DNA of 28,073 nucleotides from Leishmania donovani. Its lineage: Eukaryota; Euglenozoa; Kinetoplastea; Trypanosomatida; Trypanosomatidae. A program made the position numbers and the translations under genes. Positions within the stretch are counted from its first letter, which is position 1. Every line of letters begins with the position of its first letter. The notes beneath the pieces are model-generated. The model searched no databases. It had not been told where the DNA came from and saw only the letters and a list, made by a program, of their open reading frames with translations. The stretch is taken from contig NC_018261.1 in assembly GCF_000227135.1 (NCBI RefSeq), forward strand, positions 315,783-343,855, written 5' to 3'. Of the stretch, positions 6,904 to 16,029 are shown in pieces.

Positions 6904-9348
6904 ATGTTTCAAAAAAGAGCTGTGCTACTACTATCAGCTCAATGGCGTCCTCATTCTGAGCAACTGAAGCTGTGGATTATCGGCTCAGCCAGCGACGTCA
7001 CAACACTTTCCCTTGCTCGCGACTATGTTAGCAACCTCGATATGGGGAGTGTTTTGCAGACGTTCGAAGACGGTTTGGAGCTCACTAGCATTCTCCCCGC
7101 TATCAAATATCCTCTCGGCACTCATACTATCTCAAAGCTCTCTGCTCACCTCGAAGCTTCTGCAGGCGAAGTTAGTGCGAAAGAGCTTCGCCAGCTTGCG
7201 TCGAACATCAGTTTGTCACCGGAGAACTTGGAATACTATGATGCAGCGCTGAGTACTCCCGGTGTCGTAGCAGCGATCCGGTGCTGCTTACAGCTTGCAG
7301 ACAACTCAGAGCTGGTTGCTTTTGCACGGCCGTTTTGGCGGGGATGCGAGCGAGCACTGCAAGTGAGTAGAGGGCTATCTTCTCAGGTTACGCAAATCGC
7401 TGCCGACGAATTGGCATTTCGCCTTTCCACCTCTAACAACAAAGAAATTTTCTTTGATCTTACTCTGATGGAGAGTTTACCGCTGGAGCAAAAGGAGATG
7501 GAGGGATTAGTAAAGCAGCTACAGTCTGCCACAGAGGAATTGAAAGAGGCAGACCTTGTGGGTCTGCTGGAGAGAATTGCCGCTCCAAGGAACTCCCAGC
7601 GTTACGCAGCATGGGGTGCGGCTGTTCAGAAGGCACTTATCGAGAAGGGTGGGGTAAGCGACTCGAATTGTTTTGATGTTTTTGTCAGGCTCATGCTCAC
7701 GGGAACAATCATCGAAGATTCTATCTGCCGCCAAATATGCCAAGCAAGTGGACACCTTGGCTCTGAGCGCATCGTTGAATTGCTGAATGCGCGGAGAGAT
7801 TCGGATTCAGCCTCATGCTCAAGCTCTTCCTCTCTGCAAGACGTGGAGGCGGCACTGCAAAGATGCATACGCATGCGGCTCGAGCAGTCTCAGCCTAAAA
7901 CACCCACTGAAGAATACTTGGAGTGGGTGCTGTGCCTGTCTTTTTTCTCACGGGAGGAGGCATCGTTCTTGCTTAGCAGGGCGGTGGCAAGCGGCAGACT
8001 CGCCGGCGAGCTGTCTGCGAAAGAAACGGCCGTCGTGTGTAATATCATGATCAGCACCGGCGTCTTCTTAATTTCGTTGCTGCCCGCTATTCGTCGCAGC
8101 GTGGAAAGAAACGAACTCAGTCAGCTCACCAGTGTGCACGCACTGTACATACTGCAACGAAGTGGAATAAAGGCTTCCCCCGCTCTTCTCAAGAAAGCTA
8201 TTGGCCGAGCTGGGGCGCGTCTTGTAACCGCTTGCGCGCCAAAGGGCAACGTTGACGACGACCTCTCTCCCAGAGATAGAGCACTACTGATCGCTGGGCT
8301 CTGCTTTGTCGAAGATGAACAGCAACCTGTTCTGCTGCGGCGAATTGTCAAGTCTCAGGAGTTGTCTCTTTCTGCTGCAATGTATTTCCTTAGCCATGCA
8401 GGTCAAACAACGAGTTCAAATCGTTGGGTGAGAAAGGTCGTACTGGGCCGGGTACTGCGGTCTGTCAGCAGCTGCCGCGCAGAGGACCTCTGCTTGGTTC
8501 TCTCAGCCCTATCTGATCTTGGCGTTCGCGACGCTGTCGCGTTTCAACGTGTGCTCGAAGAACTGAAGCGAAAAACTCCTCGCACACAGGATGTGGTGGT
8601 CGCAGCTAAAGCAGCGCGTAATTTGAGGCTTACGCCTCTTCTTGAGCAATCAGAGCTCATTGAGAGCTTAGGCCACATTGCAAACGTTTCGTCAGATGAC
8701 ATTTTAGCTCTGTTGAGTTGCAGCACCGCGAAGCAGCGAGAGTCTTTTTTGCTTTTCCCGGATGTGGTTGCAGCTCTCAACCGAATTTCACTCGCAGACA
8801 GTACGACTTCGGATTTGGTATTGCTCTTCACTTTTTTGCCATCACAGGGCAGCAAGAGAGCAGAGGTGGTTGCCGAGCTGCAAGCCCGAGAGCCTATTGA
8901 GCGAGGTGCCCTCTCTGCTGACGATGTCATAGCAGCATTCGAGTCTGTTGCCTCCAGTCAAGACATGGAGAGCCTTGGCAGGGTGCTCATCCGTGCTGCT
9001 CAAAACTGCGAGGAAAGCCACTTGATGCGACTGCTGCGGTGTGCTAGCAGGCATTCCAAGGTCCCAAAAGGCTTCTTTCGGATCGCAGGAAAGCCTATTA
9101 TCTCGGCAGCGAATGAGAAAAGGCTGTCACTTGTCAACGCGACTGCATGGCTGAACTTTTACGTTGATAATCAGATTCGCGATGATAGCGTTGGAAGGAG
9201 CCTACTCTCATTGCTATCGAGTTCACAATTACGCTCTCCCTCGCCGTTCTATCAAGCCTATTGCCGAGGAGCGCGGTTTTACGGAGTCAGCGTGAAAAAG
9301 TCGCGAGCGAAGAAACGGCTCTCTGATTTCTCTCTGCTGACCCCTTAG
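6904..9348 (+). CDS. Hypothetical 814-aa all-helical protein, possibly mitochondrial and repeat-type
   Basis: I do not recognise this protein. It is 814 residues, rich in Leu, Ala, Ser and Arg, with an even run of amphipathic helices of about 12-18 residues from roughly 30 to 780 and few prolines or glycines. That is what one sees in alpha-solenoid proteins (PPR-, OPR- or HEAT-like), but I could not fix a repeat register. A short serine run (about 305-312) breaks the pattern. The N-terminus (MFQKRAVLLLSAQWRPHSEQ) has basic residues and no acidic ones before residue 19, compatible with a mitochondrial targeting signal. The C-terminus is basic (VKKSRAKKRLSDF). A mitochondrial RNA-related role is one guess consistent with this look; nothing in the sequence proves it. 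The start is the first ATG after a good splice acceptor. Confidence 0.8.
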   Translation: MFQKRAVLLLSAQWRPHSEQLKLWIIGSASDVTTLSLARDYVSNLDMGSVLQTFEDGLELTSILPAIKYPLGTHTISKLSAHLEASAGEVSAKELRQLASNISLSPENLEYYDAALSTPGVVAAIRCCLQLADNSELVAFARPFWRGCERALQVSRGLSSQVTQIAADELAFRLSTSNNKEIFFDLTLMESLPLEQKEMEGLVKQLQSATEELKEADLVGLLERIAAPRNSQRYAAWGAAVQKALIEKGGVSDSNCFDVFVRLMLTGTIIEDSICRQICQASGHLGSERIVELLNARRDSDSASCSSSSSLQDVEAALQRCIRMRLEQSQPKTPTEEYLEWVLCLSFFSREEASFLLSRAVASGRLAGELSAKETAVVCNIMISTGVFLISLLPAIRRSVERNELSQLTSVHALYILQRSGIKASPALLKKAIGRAGARLVTACAPKGNVDDDLSPRDRALLIAGLCFVEDEQQPVLLRRIVKSQELSLSAAMYFLSHAGQTTSSNRWVRKVVLGRVLRSVSSCRAEDLCLVLSALSDLGVRDAVAFQRVLEELKRKTPRTQDVVVAAKAARNLRLTPLLEQSELIESLGHIANVSSDDILALLSCSTAKQRESFLLFPDVVAALNRISLADSTTSDLVLLFTFLPSQGSKRAEVVAELQAREPIERGALSADDVIAAFESVASSQDMESLGRVLIRAAQNCEESHLMRLLRCASRHSKVPKGFFRIAGKPIISAANEKRLSLVNATAWLNFYVDNQIRDDSVGRSLLSLLSSSQLRSPSPFYQAYCRGARFYGVSVKKSRAKKRLSDFSLLTP

Positions 9349-9836
9349 TAGGATGCCGTGCGTGCAGCCCAAGTGGTGCTCGACTATTTTCCTCTCTTTT
9401 CCCCCGGTCTCTCAGTTCGATAGCAGGTTTCATCACTTATGCACCAGCAATGTGAAAATCGTGTCTCGCCTGACCAAACTGAAATTGAACTCTTGCTCTC
9501 CTTCCGCAGCGTTATACTGTCTTCCTTGTGCTCCCCAAGAGCAAGACGAGTTTGTGTGAAGCAAGCATTGAGCTATAGCCGACAGCGTCGCGTTACCCAC
9601 AGCAGCAGTTGCACTAGTATGCTTTCGGATGCAACTTCTCTTTCTATACTTTTCCGCGTTCATTTCCTTTGCTCATCTTCCCAATCCGTCTTTCCTAAGT
9701 GGGGGAGGGGGACCTGCGCCGACAGCAACAACGATCACGAAACAAGAGACAAACTGTAGCTGACTGAATTTTCTTCGGATTCGATTGCTGCAGCAGGAAT
9801 TCGTCGAGGAGAAACATTGCCGAAAGAGCAGACATT
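9349..9836. other. Intergenic spacer with predicted splice acceptor
   Basis: Non-coding; short frames here lack any recognisable domain. A strong pyrimidine tract at about 9636-9696 ends with AG at 9698-9699, which would give a 138-nt 5' UTR for the next gene. A weaker acceptor is at 9792-9793. Confidence 0.65.
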
Positions 9837-11327
9837 ATGCTGCGCGCTCGTACCCGGCTTCTCTTCATGCGTCCCGAAGCCGCTGCTGCAGAGCTGCGAC
9901 GACTTCTCCCACTCTTGTCGTTCACTGGTAGAAGAACCGGTGCAGCCACGCATTCAGTGGCGTCGCTGGTCGTGTCCACAGCGTACTCGGCTACAGCAGC
10001 ACGGTCGGTGACGAACCACTCACGCGACTGCCCTGTCCTCTCGAAGAAACTGCCATTGTCACTCATTGGGAAAGAATCCAGCTTTGCGGCGCGACCGTGT
10101 CTGAGCTGCGTGCGCGAGCGCGTGCACTACGTTTCCTCTGTGTCTTTCTGTCATTATTTTGAAAAGAAGTGTGCGGAAGCGCAACACCACCAGAACGGGG
10201 CATCCAGCAACGGCGTCGTTGGTACTGCGGCGCTTCCAAACCTCTTGCTGGAGGCCATTGAACGCAGCTACGGGTCTGTCAATGCGTTCAAGGATAGTGT
10301 GGCGCTTCATTCAACAGGCGCCATGAGCCCTGGACGACTGTGGATCGTGTACACCCCTCCTATCAGCGGTAGCGAACATGGTGCTGTGAGCCTGCTGAAC
10401 CTTCCAGCTTGCAGGGTTCCCCTGGTACACGGTCTCTGGCCGCTTGCTGTAATTAACATGACAGAGAAGCGCTTGTGTGAACAGATTGCGTGCCGCTCTG
10501 GAAAAGGTGGCGACGCCGTCGATGCTGATAACGCTCCTGCATGGTGCCACGCGGCTCGTACGCCTAAGACACTAGGTGCGCTTGCAACCACAGAGGAGGG
10601 AAATGATCGAGCAGGGAGCGTGGCGCAAGTAAGGCTCTCTTCCATTCAATCCGCCATCGCAGAGGAAGCACTAAGTGCAATGAACTGGAAATTTGTTGAA
10701 ATGCAGCTCACGTCTGCGTTGGCCTACTACAGCTCCAAGGTGCGCAAACAAACACAGCGCGAGCATCGAAAAGAAAGAGAGCATGTGGCGGCAGTACGGG
10801 CAATGAGCCAGCTGAAAGACAGCGGTGCAGTGATTCATGCGACGGACTGGGTGACAATCACATCTTCGAACTCATTTGTTGCATCGCCGGCAAGCGAGCC
10901 GAGCCTTTCAGCTGCCGCGGCTGTGACGTCATCTTCATCAGCAAAGACAGAGAACAGCGCGCTAGGAGAAGCCAATACTCAAACAGCTGCAGTGGCGGTC
11001 CCTAGCGCGGAGGCAACCGCCACAAACACTGCCTCTAACTCTGCGCAGCCAGCTGACAACACAGCGGCAGGCGCCGCCGCCGCAGAACCACGCATTGTGC
11101 AGCAAGCGGATGGAACGTGGGAGTACCACTACAACAACGGGAGCGTGACAAAGGCTTACCCCGACGGCACCAAGGTATTTCAAACGGAGAGCTGGACAAC
11201 GACAGTGTTTGTGAACGGCGACACGCTTTTCGAGTACCCAAACAACACTTCGATTTTAGATCGCGCGGATGGTGTGCGCGTGACAACTTATGCCGACGGC
11301 ACGAAAAAGGAGGAGCGACTCAAGTGA
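9837..11327 (+). CDS. Degenerate Fe/Mn-superoxide-dismutase-like domain fused to a TCP10/CPAP G-box-like domain; candidate mitoribosomal protein
   Basis: A 496-residue protein with an Arg/Ala-rich N-terminus like a mitochondrial presequence. Residues about 133-295 follow the C-terminal domain of Fe/Mn SODs: 'SYGSVNAFKDSVALHSTGAM' matches the family's 'FGS-x-E-x-F-K...G' region, 'RLWIVYT' its 'GWAWLV' strand, 'VPLVHGLWPLAVI' its 'PL-x-x-G-x-x-PLL' strand, and 'MNWKFVE' its final helix. The D-x-W-E-H metal-binding box is replaced by N-M-T-E-K, so metal ligands are missing and catalysis is unlikely. About 60 extra residues lie before the last helix. An Ala/Ser/Thr-rich linker (about 345-417) leads to residues 424-496, repeated Y-x-(N/D)-G-(S/T) beta units like the TCP10/CPAP G-box. 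Catalytically dead SOD-like subunits (mS42/mS43) are known in mitochondrial small ribosomal subunits, which is my best guess for the role. Confidence 0.75.
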   Translation: MLRARTRLLFMRPEAAAAELRRLLPLLSFTGRRTGAATHSVASLVVSTAYSATAARSVTNHSRDCPVLSKKLPLSLIGKESSFAARPCLSCVRERVHYVSSVSFCHYFEKKCAEAQHHQNGASSNGVVGTAALPNLLLEAIERSYGSVNAFKDSVALHSTGAMSPGRLWIVYTPPISGSEHGAVSLLNLPACRVPLVHGLWPLAVINMTEKRLCEQIACRSGKGGDAVDADNAPAWCHAARTPKTLGALATTEEGNDRAGSVAQVRLSSIQSAIAEEALSAMNWKFVEMQLTSALAYYSSKVRKQTQREHRKEREHVAAVRAMSQLKDSGAVIHATDWVTITSSNSFVASPASEPSLSAAAAVTSSSSAKTENSALGEANTQTAAVAVPSAEATATNTASNSAQPADNTAAGAAAAEPRIVQQADGTWEYHYNNGSVTKAYPDGTKVFQTESWTTTVFVNGDTLFEYPNNTSILDRADGVRVTTYADGTKKEERLK

Positions 11328-12570
11328 AGATTATAGGGTGAGCAGCTCGATGCGTTCTTTGTGGTGGCGTTGAGCAGAGGCTCAGCGAAGATGCGTGAAA
11401 CGAAGCCGTGTGGCTTACGTGCCGCTGTGATTCTTGCGGGTTCCTCGACGGGTCTGCACTCTCTTGCCGAAATGACGACTCATTCAGCAAGAGGATGACG
11501 CGCGAAGCAGTCGTCGTTGCTCTTACAGGTGATCCTAATTCTCTTCTCTCGATTGCGGAAGGAAAAAGCATGGCGCACACATGCAGACTCTCGGCTGCTG
11601 CTTCTGAAGGGAAAGGTGCTTTTGCTTTTTTTTTTGTCCCTCTACGTGCAGGCTGCAACGGGTTGAAGGCTGGTAGTGATCTTGTTTCGAAATCGAACCA
11701 GAACGTGTGGTGCAGGCGAGCTGCTGCTTCGCGCTACACTTCACAGTATGAATGATAAGTAGAGAAACAGCACAGAACCTCTAGTTCTCGTCTTGCGGAG
11801 GGAAGCGAGGTCTGATAGCGCAGGTGCACTTCGCGCAGCGTGCGTGACCACCTAGGCGAATGCGAACATCACTGGCTAATCCCTCCTCCATTTCTCTACG
11901 GTTGTGTGTGAGTCCTTCGTCGGCAGCGCTCCTACAAGTGTTTTTCTCTTCGCGGTGATGTGGTCACGATTGCGGTGTCTCACGCTTCCTGGCACGACTG
12001 TGGCGGAGGAGTAGGGCACCAGAGGCACATTACCAGGCTTGTAAAATGACGCAATTGGGAACTGCGTCCTCATCCTGGGAGGAGGGCGGCCTGCTCTCGA
12101 TTCGTTTCTTTGCCCCTTTTCTGTCGCCCTCTTTGGCCTCAACACCATGCGTTCGCTACGCGCGATTATCGAATGCGGCAAGAACCTTGAGCGTGAGTTT
12201 TCCTTTTTGTTGACCGTTGCTTCCACTCTGTATGACGTGTGTTCCACGACGACGCGCCCTAAACAACCAATGCACACAAATCGCATTTCTGCAAGTAGAG
12301 TGAAGCTTGCACGCACTCACCCTCACTTACTTTTTCTTGTGCACAGCAAGGCATCGGCGGTGCGCATCAAGAATCACTATCGGCCAACCGAGAGGAAGGA
12401 AGAAGCTATCAGCTCCAAGCAGGTGGGCGCATTCCTGTTCCCACCCTCCTCTCTCCTTTTCGTCTGCTTTCTCACTTCTGTTTACATACTCCGAAGGGCC
12501 ACAAGGAACACTGCTGCCTTCGGCTCACGCTGAGGTGCAAACAAGCTGGACTCCCTGAAAGTTCCAGCAG

Positions 12571-12593
12571 ATATACATATATATATATATATT
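12571..12593. repeat. (AT)n microsatellite
   Basis: An almost perfect AT dinucleotide run of about 23 bp, interrupted by one C. Confidence 0.9.
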
Positions 12594-12677
12594 ATGATGT
12601 ATATCCCATTGAGGCTTAGGAGAAAATTATATGCAAAACACAATAAGCAGTTGTAAGAGGAGAGACAGTAGCTGCGT

Positions 12678-12730
12678 TGTCTTCCTTCGTCCTGTGTGCT
12701 TCTTACTCATTTGATTTCCTGTCGAAATAG
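12678..12730 (+). promoter_or_regulatory. Predicted trans-splice acceptor for the PTC7-like gene
   Basis: A pyrimidine-rich tract (12678-12722) is followed by AG at 12729-12730, leaving a 24-nt 5' UTR before the ATG at 12755. Confidence 0.6.
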
Positions 12731-12754
12731 GCGCTCTCTCCAGAGGCGAAACAC

Positions 12755-13597
12755 ATGATTTCGAGTACGCGCACGTGGAGGTGCGCATCGAAAGTGGCTC
12801 TCCGCTTCGGCCATCGCGGCGCCTGTGCTATTCCGCATCCAAAGAAGGCGTACCGTGGCGGAGAGGATGCCTACGCGTTTCATCCTTACTGCATCGGTGT
12901 GGCTGACGGCGTTGGCGGATACGCGTCTCATGGCATCGAGCCTGCCATCTATACACGCAATGTGATGCGTTTCGCGCTGGAGTATGTAGAGAGAGAAGCC
13001 AGTCGCTCAAAACGAGCTACCGCCCTCGCGGCTCTCAACTACGGGTACAAGAAGGCAAATGATGCGAGGCAGCCTGGCGGCTGTCCTGTCGCTCTGGCGA
13101 CAATTGTAGACAACACACATGCGTCATTACTGAACTTAGGTGATTGCGGACTGGTGATTGTGCGGCAGGGCAAGCTTCTGTATCGTACAGAGATTCAGCA
13201 GCACTCCTTCAACTGCCCCTACCAGCTCCCTGAGGATCCGCCTAGCGCTGGCGAGCAGGCCAAGATTGAAGTGCGCGCCGGCGACGTCTTCCTTTGCATG
13301 AGCGACGGTGTGCTGGACAACGTTGAGCTGGACCGCCTCCTTGAACATCTCGGCGAGGTGCCAGCGACGGGGTGCCGCAATGTAGCTGAAGCTATCGGCC
13401 AGGAGGCTTTTCGAAACGGACAAGACCGCCGCTATTTTTCACCTTTTGCGCGGCACGCAGAGGAAGCTGGGTACCGCTACACCGGCGGAAAGCTTGACGA
13501 CATTACGGCACTGGTGGCTCAAGTGACCGCTGACAGCGAGGAGGGAACTGCAAACTGCCCTCCCTTGATCACGATGCTGTTGAACTTGGACAAGTGA
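12755..13597 (+). CDS. PTC7-type PP2C-family protein phosphatase
   Basis: A 280-residue metal-dependent Ser/Thr phosphatase. The PP2C motifs are in order: 'GEDAY' (36-40), 'GVADGVGG' (48-55, metal-binding D51), 'LNLGDCG' (126-132), 'CMSDGVLDN' (181-189, metal-binding D184) and 'GGKLDDIT' (244-251, metal-binding aspartate). The G-V-A-D-G-V-G-G form, the short length and the G-x-x-D-D-I-T ending are typical of the PTC7/PPTC7 branch, whose fungal and animal members act in the mitochondrial matrix. The N-terminus has several Arg/Lys and no acidic residue for about 36 residues, compatible with import. All catalytic aspartates appear present, so it should be active. The substrate cannot be told from sequence. 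Confidence 0.9.
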   Translation: MISSTRTWRCASKVALRFGHRGACAIPHPKKAYRGGEDAYAFHPYCIGVADGVGGYASHGIEPAIYTRNVMRFALEYVEREASRSKRATALAALNYGYKKANDARQPGGCPVALATIVDNTHASLLNLGDCGLVIVRQGKLLYRTEIQQHSFNCPYQLPEDPPSAGEQAKIEVRAGDVFLCMSDGVLDNVELDRLLEHLGEVPATGCRNVAEAIGQEAFRNGQDRRYFSPFARHAEEAGYRYTGGKLDDITALVAQVTADSEEGTANCPPLITMLLNLDK

Positions 13598-13799
13598 GTA
13601 GAGGCATCCCTGAAAAAACGACGGATAGTACCACCTAAAGGTAACATCGGCCTCGGGTATGTCTGACGACGCTTTATATGTGCTCTCTGTCGCATCGGGC
13701 TCTCACAAGGCTTCCTTTTCTGCGAGCTTTGACACACGTGGCTCTGCTACTGTTGTGCATGCTCTCTTGGGTTTGGGCAGAGGTGCTTGCCCATGTTTT

Positions 13800-14150
13800 T
13801 CAAGATGGGGCGGGTAGGGGGGGAGCGAAGCACATTTGGCGCGTTGGTGTGTGGTGCATTCTGGGTGTCTTGATGCTGATGAAAGATGGACCTAAAGACA
13901 CACACACACACACACTTTTTGGAGTGTCGCTGGCTGTGAGGCTGTGCACGCTCGCTTTCTCTCGTGTCTGGGCACCCCCGACTCTTGCACCTCTCCAGCA
14001 TTGACTGTTGCTTCCTTTTAAAACTCTGACACTTACATTTGTTTCCGAAAAGGCGACAGCTCCAGCCACGAAGGACATCAACCCCATATAGAGCACAATC
14101 TGCTTTTCGTAGTACGAACGAGGCTGCCGCGCTGACGAGGAGGATGGCAT
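13800..14150 (-). CDS. Possible small antisense ORF with one hydrophobic segment (doubtful)
   Basis: On the minus strand a 22-nt pyrimidine tract with CAG (splice point after 14194) is followed 43 nt later by an ATG at 14150 that opens 116 codons. The first part reads like a small membrane protein: a polar N-terminus, then 'QIVLYMGLMSFVAGAVAF'. The last part is low complexity and overlaps the AC microsatellite, so a real product would probably end early or be spliced at the GTAAGT at 14036-14031. The orientation is against all neighbours, which is rare inside a polycistronic unit. Low confidence. Confidence 0.15.
   Translation of the reverse strand: MPSSSSARQPRSYYEKQIVLYMGLMSFVAGAVAFSETNVSVRVLKGSNSQCWRGARVGGAQTREKASVHSLTASDTPKSVCVCVSLGPSFISIKTPRMHHTPTRQMCFAPPLPAPS
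13898..13915. repeat. (AC)n microsatellite
   Basis: Nine AC units in the spacer. Confidence 0.9.
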
Positions 14151-14622
14151 CAACAAGGGCGACAACCACGTGACACGAGTATGTTCGCTGCCGCTGAAAC
14201 GAACAAAAAAGAGAGCGAGATGAGGTGAGTAGTATAGACCCCGAACGTCCCGCTTCTGTTTTCCCTGCTTGCGAGAAATCCGCTCGCGCCCAAAGTTAGG
14301 TGGGCGCGGATGACGGGGTGCTGCTTTCCGAACAGGAGCTTTGAGTTTCTGGAGTCGCCCCTCCCTCATGAGCAAACGATTGCATTACTCTTCCACTTCT
14401 CTCCTGCACTCTCTCTTGCACGGCTTCTCGTCACGCGTGCCACCAAGCAGGTGACACTGCGAAACTTATCCCTGAGGGACAGCACATACACACACACGCA
14501 AGCAGTGCGAGCACCATATAAAGTCATCTGCAACGTAAGGCCAGAGGTGTGTTGTGCTTTTTCGGCGTGTGGCTTGCTATTCTCTCTTTCCGTTCGAACC
14601 TTTTCAACTTCTCCGCGCGCTT

Positions 14623-16029
14623 ATGGAGTCGAAACTGAGCAGCGCCTTGCGCATTTGTGATAAGTGCAGAACGTATGCGGATCTGTGCCGGACATTTGAA
14701 GCGAAGGTTTCCCCAATCGTTGAACAGGCGCTACAGTCACCCCTTGTGAAGGCTCCCCGTGACCACACCACGCCTGATGAGTGTAGTCCGCGTGTGGCGG
14801 AGCTGCGCGAGGCCTTGTGCACTCGCCTCGGTGTCGACAAGGCTACGCCGGCCGAAGACGATGTGTGGTTTTTGATCTATCGAACCGTCAGCAACTTTGC
14901 GGAGCGTCAGCAACGCAAGCGGTCACGTGATCAAGATGGCACGCCACTATCGACGTTGGTCACGAATTGCTTTGTACTCTTGTGCACCCGCACTTTGCCG
15001 CAGCTCGATCATATGAAGCTGCGGTGGGGCTTTTTGAAAAACGAGCGTGCGAAGTTGGAGTCGAGCGACGCCTACACGCACTCCAACGCCTCAGAGCGGC
15101 GCAAGCTGCAACTCAATGCCACTAGCGTCCTCTCTGTCTTCTCGGAGAGGGCACACAAGCACTTCTTTACGTTTGTGTGGATGCTGTGCGTGGAGAAGGC
15201 TGGTGAGGCTGCCCTTCACGTTCATCTGCTGCACCGGCTGGGGTCTGTTGTTCTTCCCCACCTCACGAACCCGCTTGTGCTAGCGGACTACCTCACCGGC
15301 TGTTTCAGCAGCGGCGGCATCATCTCGATCCTTTCGCTGCAAGGGCTGTTTCTACTCATGCTCGATCATGGCCTTGAGTACCCGAATTATTACGAGCAAC
15401 TCTACAGTCTCTTGACACCCGACGTGTTCGCTTCGCGGCACCGGTATGAGCTGTTCCGGCTTCTAGATCTCTCCATGACGTCGCTTCGTGTACCGTCCTA
15501 CATTGCCGCAAGCGTTATCAAGCGCGTAGCACAGGTGTCGCTGATGGCACCTGCGCCGACGCTTTACTTCAGTCTTCCCTTTCTTCGCAAGGTGTTGCAG
15601 TATCATCCCAACTGCCTAGCTCTCATTCACCGGAGCAGCCGAGAGGCTGTAATCCCTGACGACATGGCCGACCAAGACGCGGATACCTTCACAGCACAGT
15701 CTGCCAAGGCGCAAGCGATGCGCGACACCGCAGCTCTTTTCGACGGCCGTGATCCCTTCGACGACCGCGCAAAGCTGCTAGAAACACACGCGCTGAGCTC
15801 CACGTTGTGGGAGCTGACCGCGTTGGAACGGCACTTCATGCCGGTTGTACCGCTCATGGTGTCAGCGTTTTCTAGCACGGCAGAGGACAAGACACCACTG
15901 CGCTACGAAAAGAGCTACGGCCGCCTCTTTACCGCCGAGGTTACGCGCGCTATCGATAGCCATAATCTGCCCACAATCGCCTACGAGGCGCCGTCGGAGG
16001 CGGACCCGACCGATCTGCTCTCCTTCTGA
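14623..16029 (+). CDS. NOC4: NOC4-like ribosome biogenesis factor (CBF/Mak21 family)
   Basis: A 468-residue protein. Residues about 235-340 carry the CBF/Mak21 signature: 'LQGLFLLMLDHGLEYPNYYE' (family 'L-x-G-L-F-x-L-x-x-x-x-x-L-x-Y-P-x-F-Y'), 'YSLLTPDVFASRHRYELFRL' and 'SLMAPAPTLYFSLPFLRKVL', the last two being typical of the NOC4 branch. Later comes 'SSTLWELTALERHFMPVV', which matches the NOC4 'S-S-L-W-E-L-x-x-L-x-x-H-Y-x-P' segment. NOC4 works with NOP14 in the nucleolus on 40S subunit maturation and export. The length fits the yeast and human proteins (about 500). The frame is open to an ATG at 14554 (23 more residues), but the good splice acceptor at 14450 with either ATG does not settle the start; I prefer 14623 because the extra residues are hydrophobic and unlike the family. 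Confidence 0.88.
   Translation: MESKLSSALRICDKCRTYADLCRTFEAKVSPIVEQALQSPLVKAPRDHTTPDECSPRVAELREALCTRLGVDKATPAEDDVWFLIYRTVSNFAERQQRKRSRDQDGTPLSTLVTNCFVLLCTRTLPQLDHMKLRWGFLKNERAKLESSDAYTHSNASERRKLQLNATSVLSVFSERAHKHFFTFVWMLCVEKAGEAALHVHLLHRLGSVVLPHLTNPLVLADYLTGCFSSGGIISILSLQGLFLLMLDHGLEYPNYYEQLYSLLTPDVFASRHRYELFRLLDLSMTSLRVPSYIAASVIKRVAQVSLMAPAPTLYFSLPFLRKVLQYHPNCLALIHRSSREAVIPDDMADQDADTFTAQSAKAQAMRDTAALFDGRDPFDDRAKLLETHALSSTLWELTALERHFMPVVPLMVSAFSSTAEDKTPLRYEKSYGRLFTAEVTRAIDSHNLPTIAYEAPSEADPTDLLSF

Larger units (their letters stand above)
11328..12754. other. 1.4-kb spacer
   Basis: I see no confident gene. Frames at 11408-11755, 12147-12533 and 12307-12558 (plus) and 11876-12316 (minus) have no recognisable domain. 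The stretch 12330-12500 has an exon-like layout: polypyrimidine plus CAG at 12344-12346, a 76-nt purine-rich island, then AG-GT and another pyrimidine tract ending in AG. An (AT)n run follows at 12571-12593. Confidence 0.6.
13598..14622. other. 1.0-kb spacer
   Basis: No convincing plus-strand gene. It contains an (AC)n run at 13898-13915, a minus-strand frame with splice-like borders (about 13800-14193), and, near its end, the splice acceptor for NOC4 (AG at 14446-14447 and 14449-14450 after a pyrimidine tract from about 14381). Confidence 0.65.

Noticed and set aside
14554..14622. 23-residue N-terminal extension of NOC4.
   Set aside because: Hydrophobic and not family-like, although the splice acceptor upstream does not formally exclude it.
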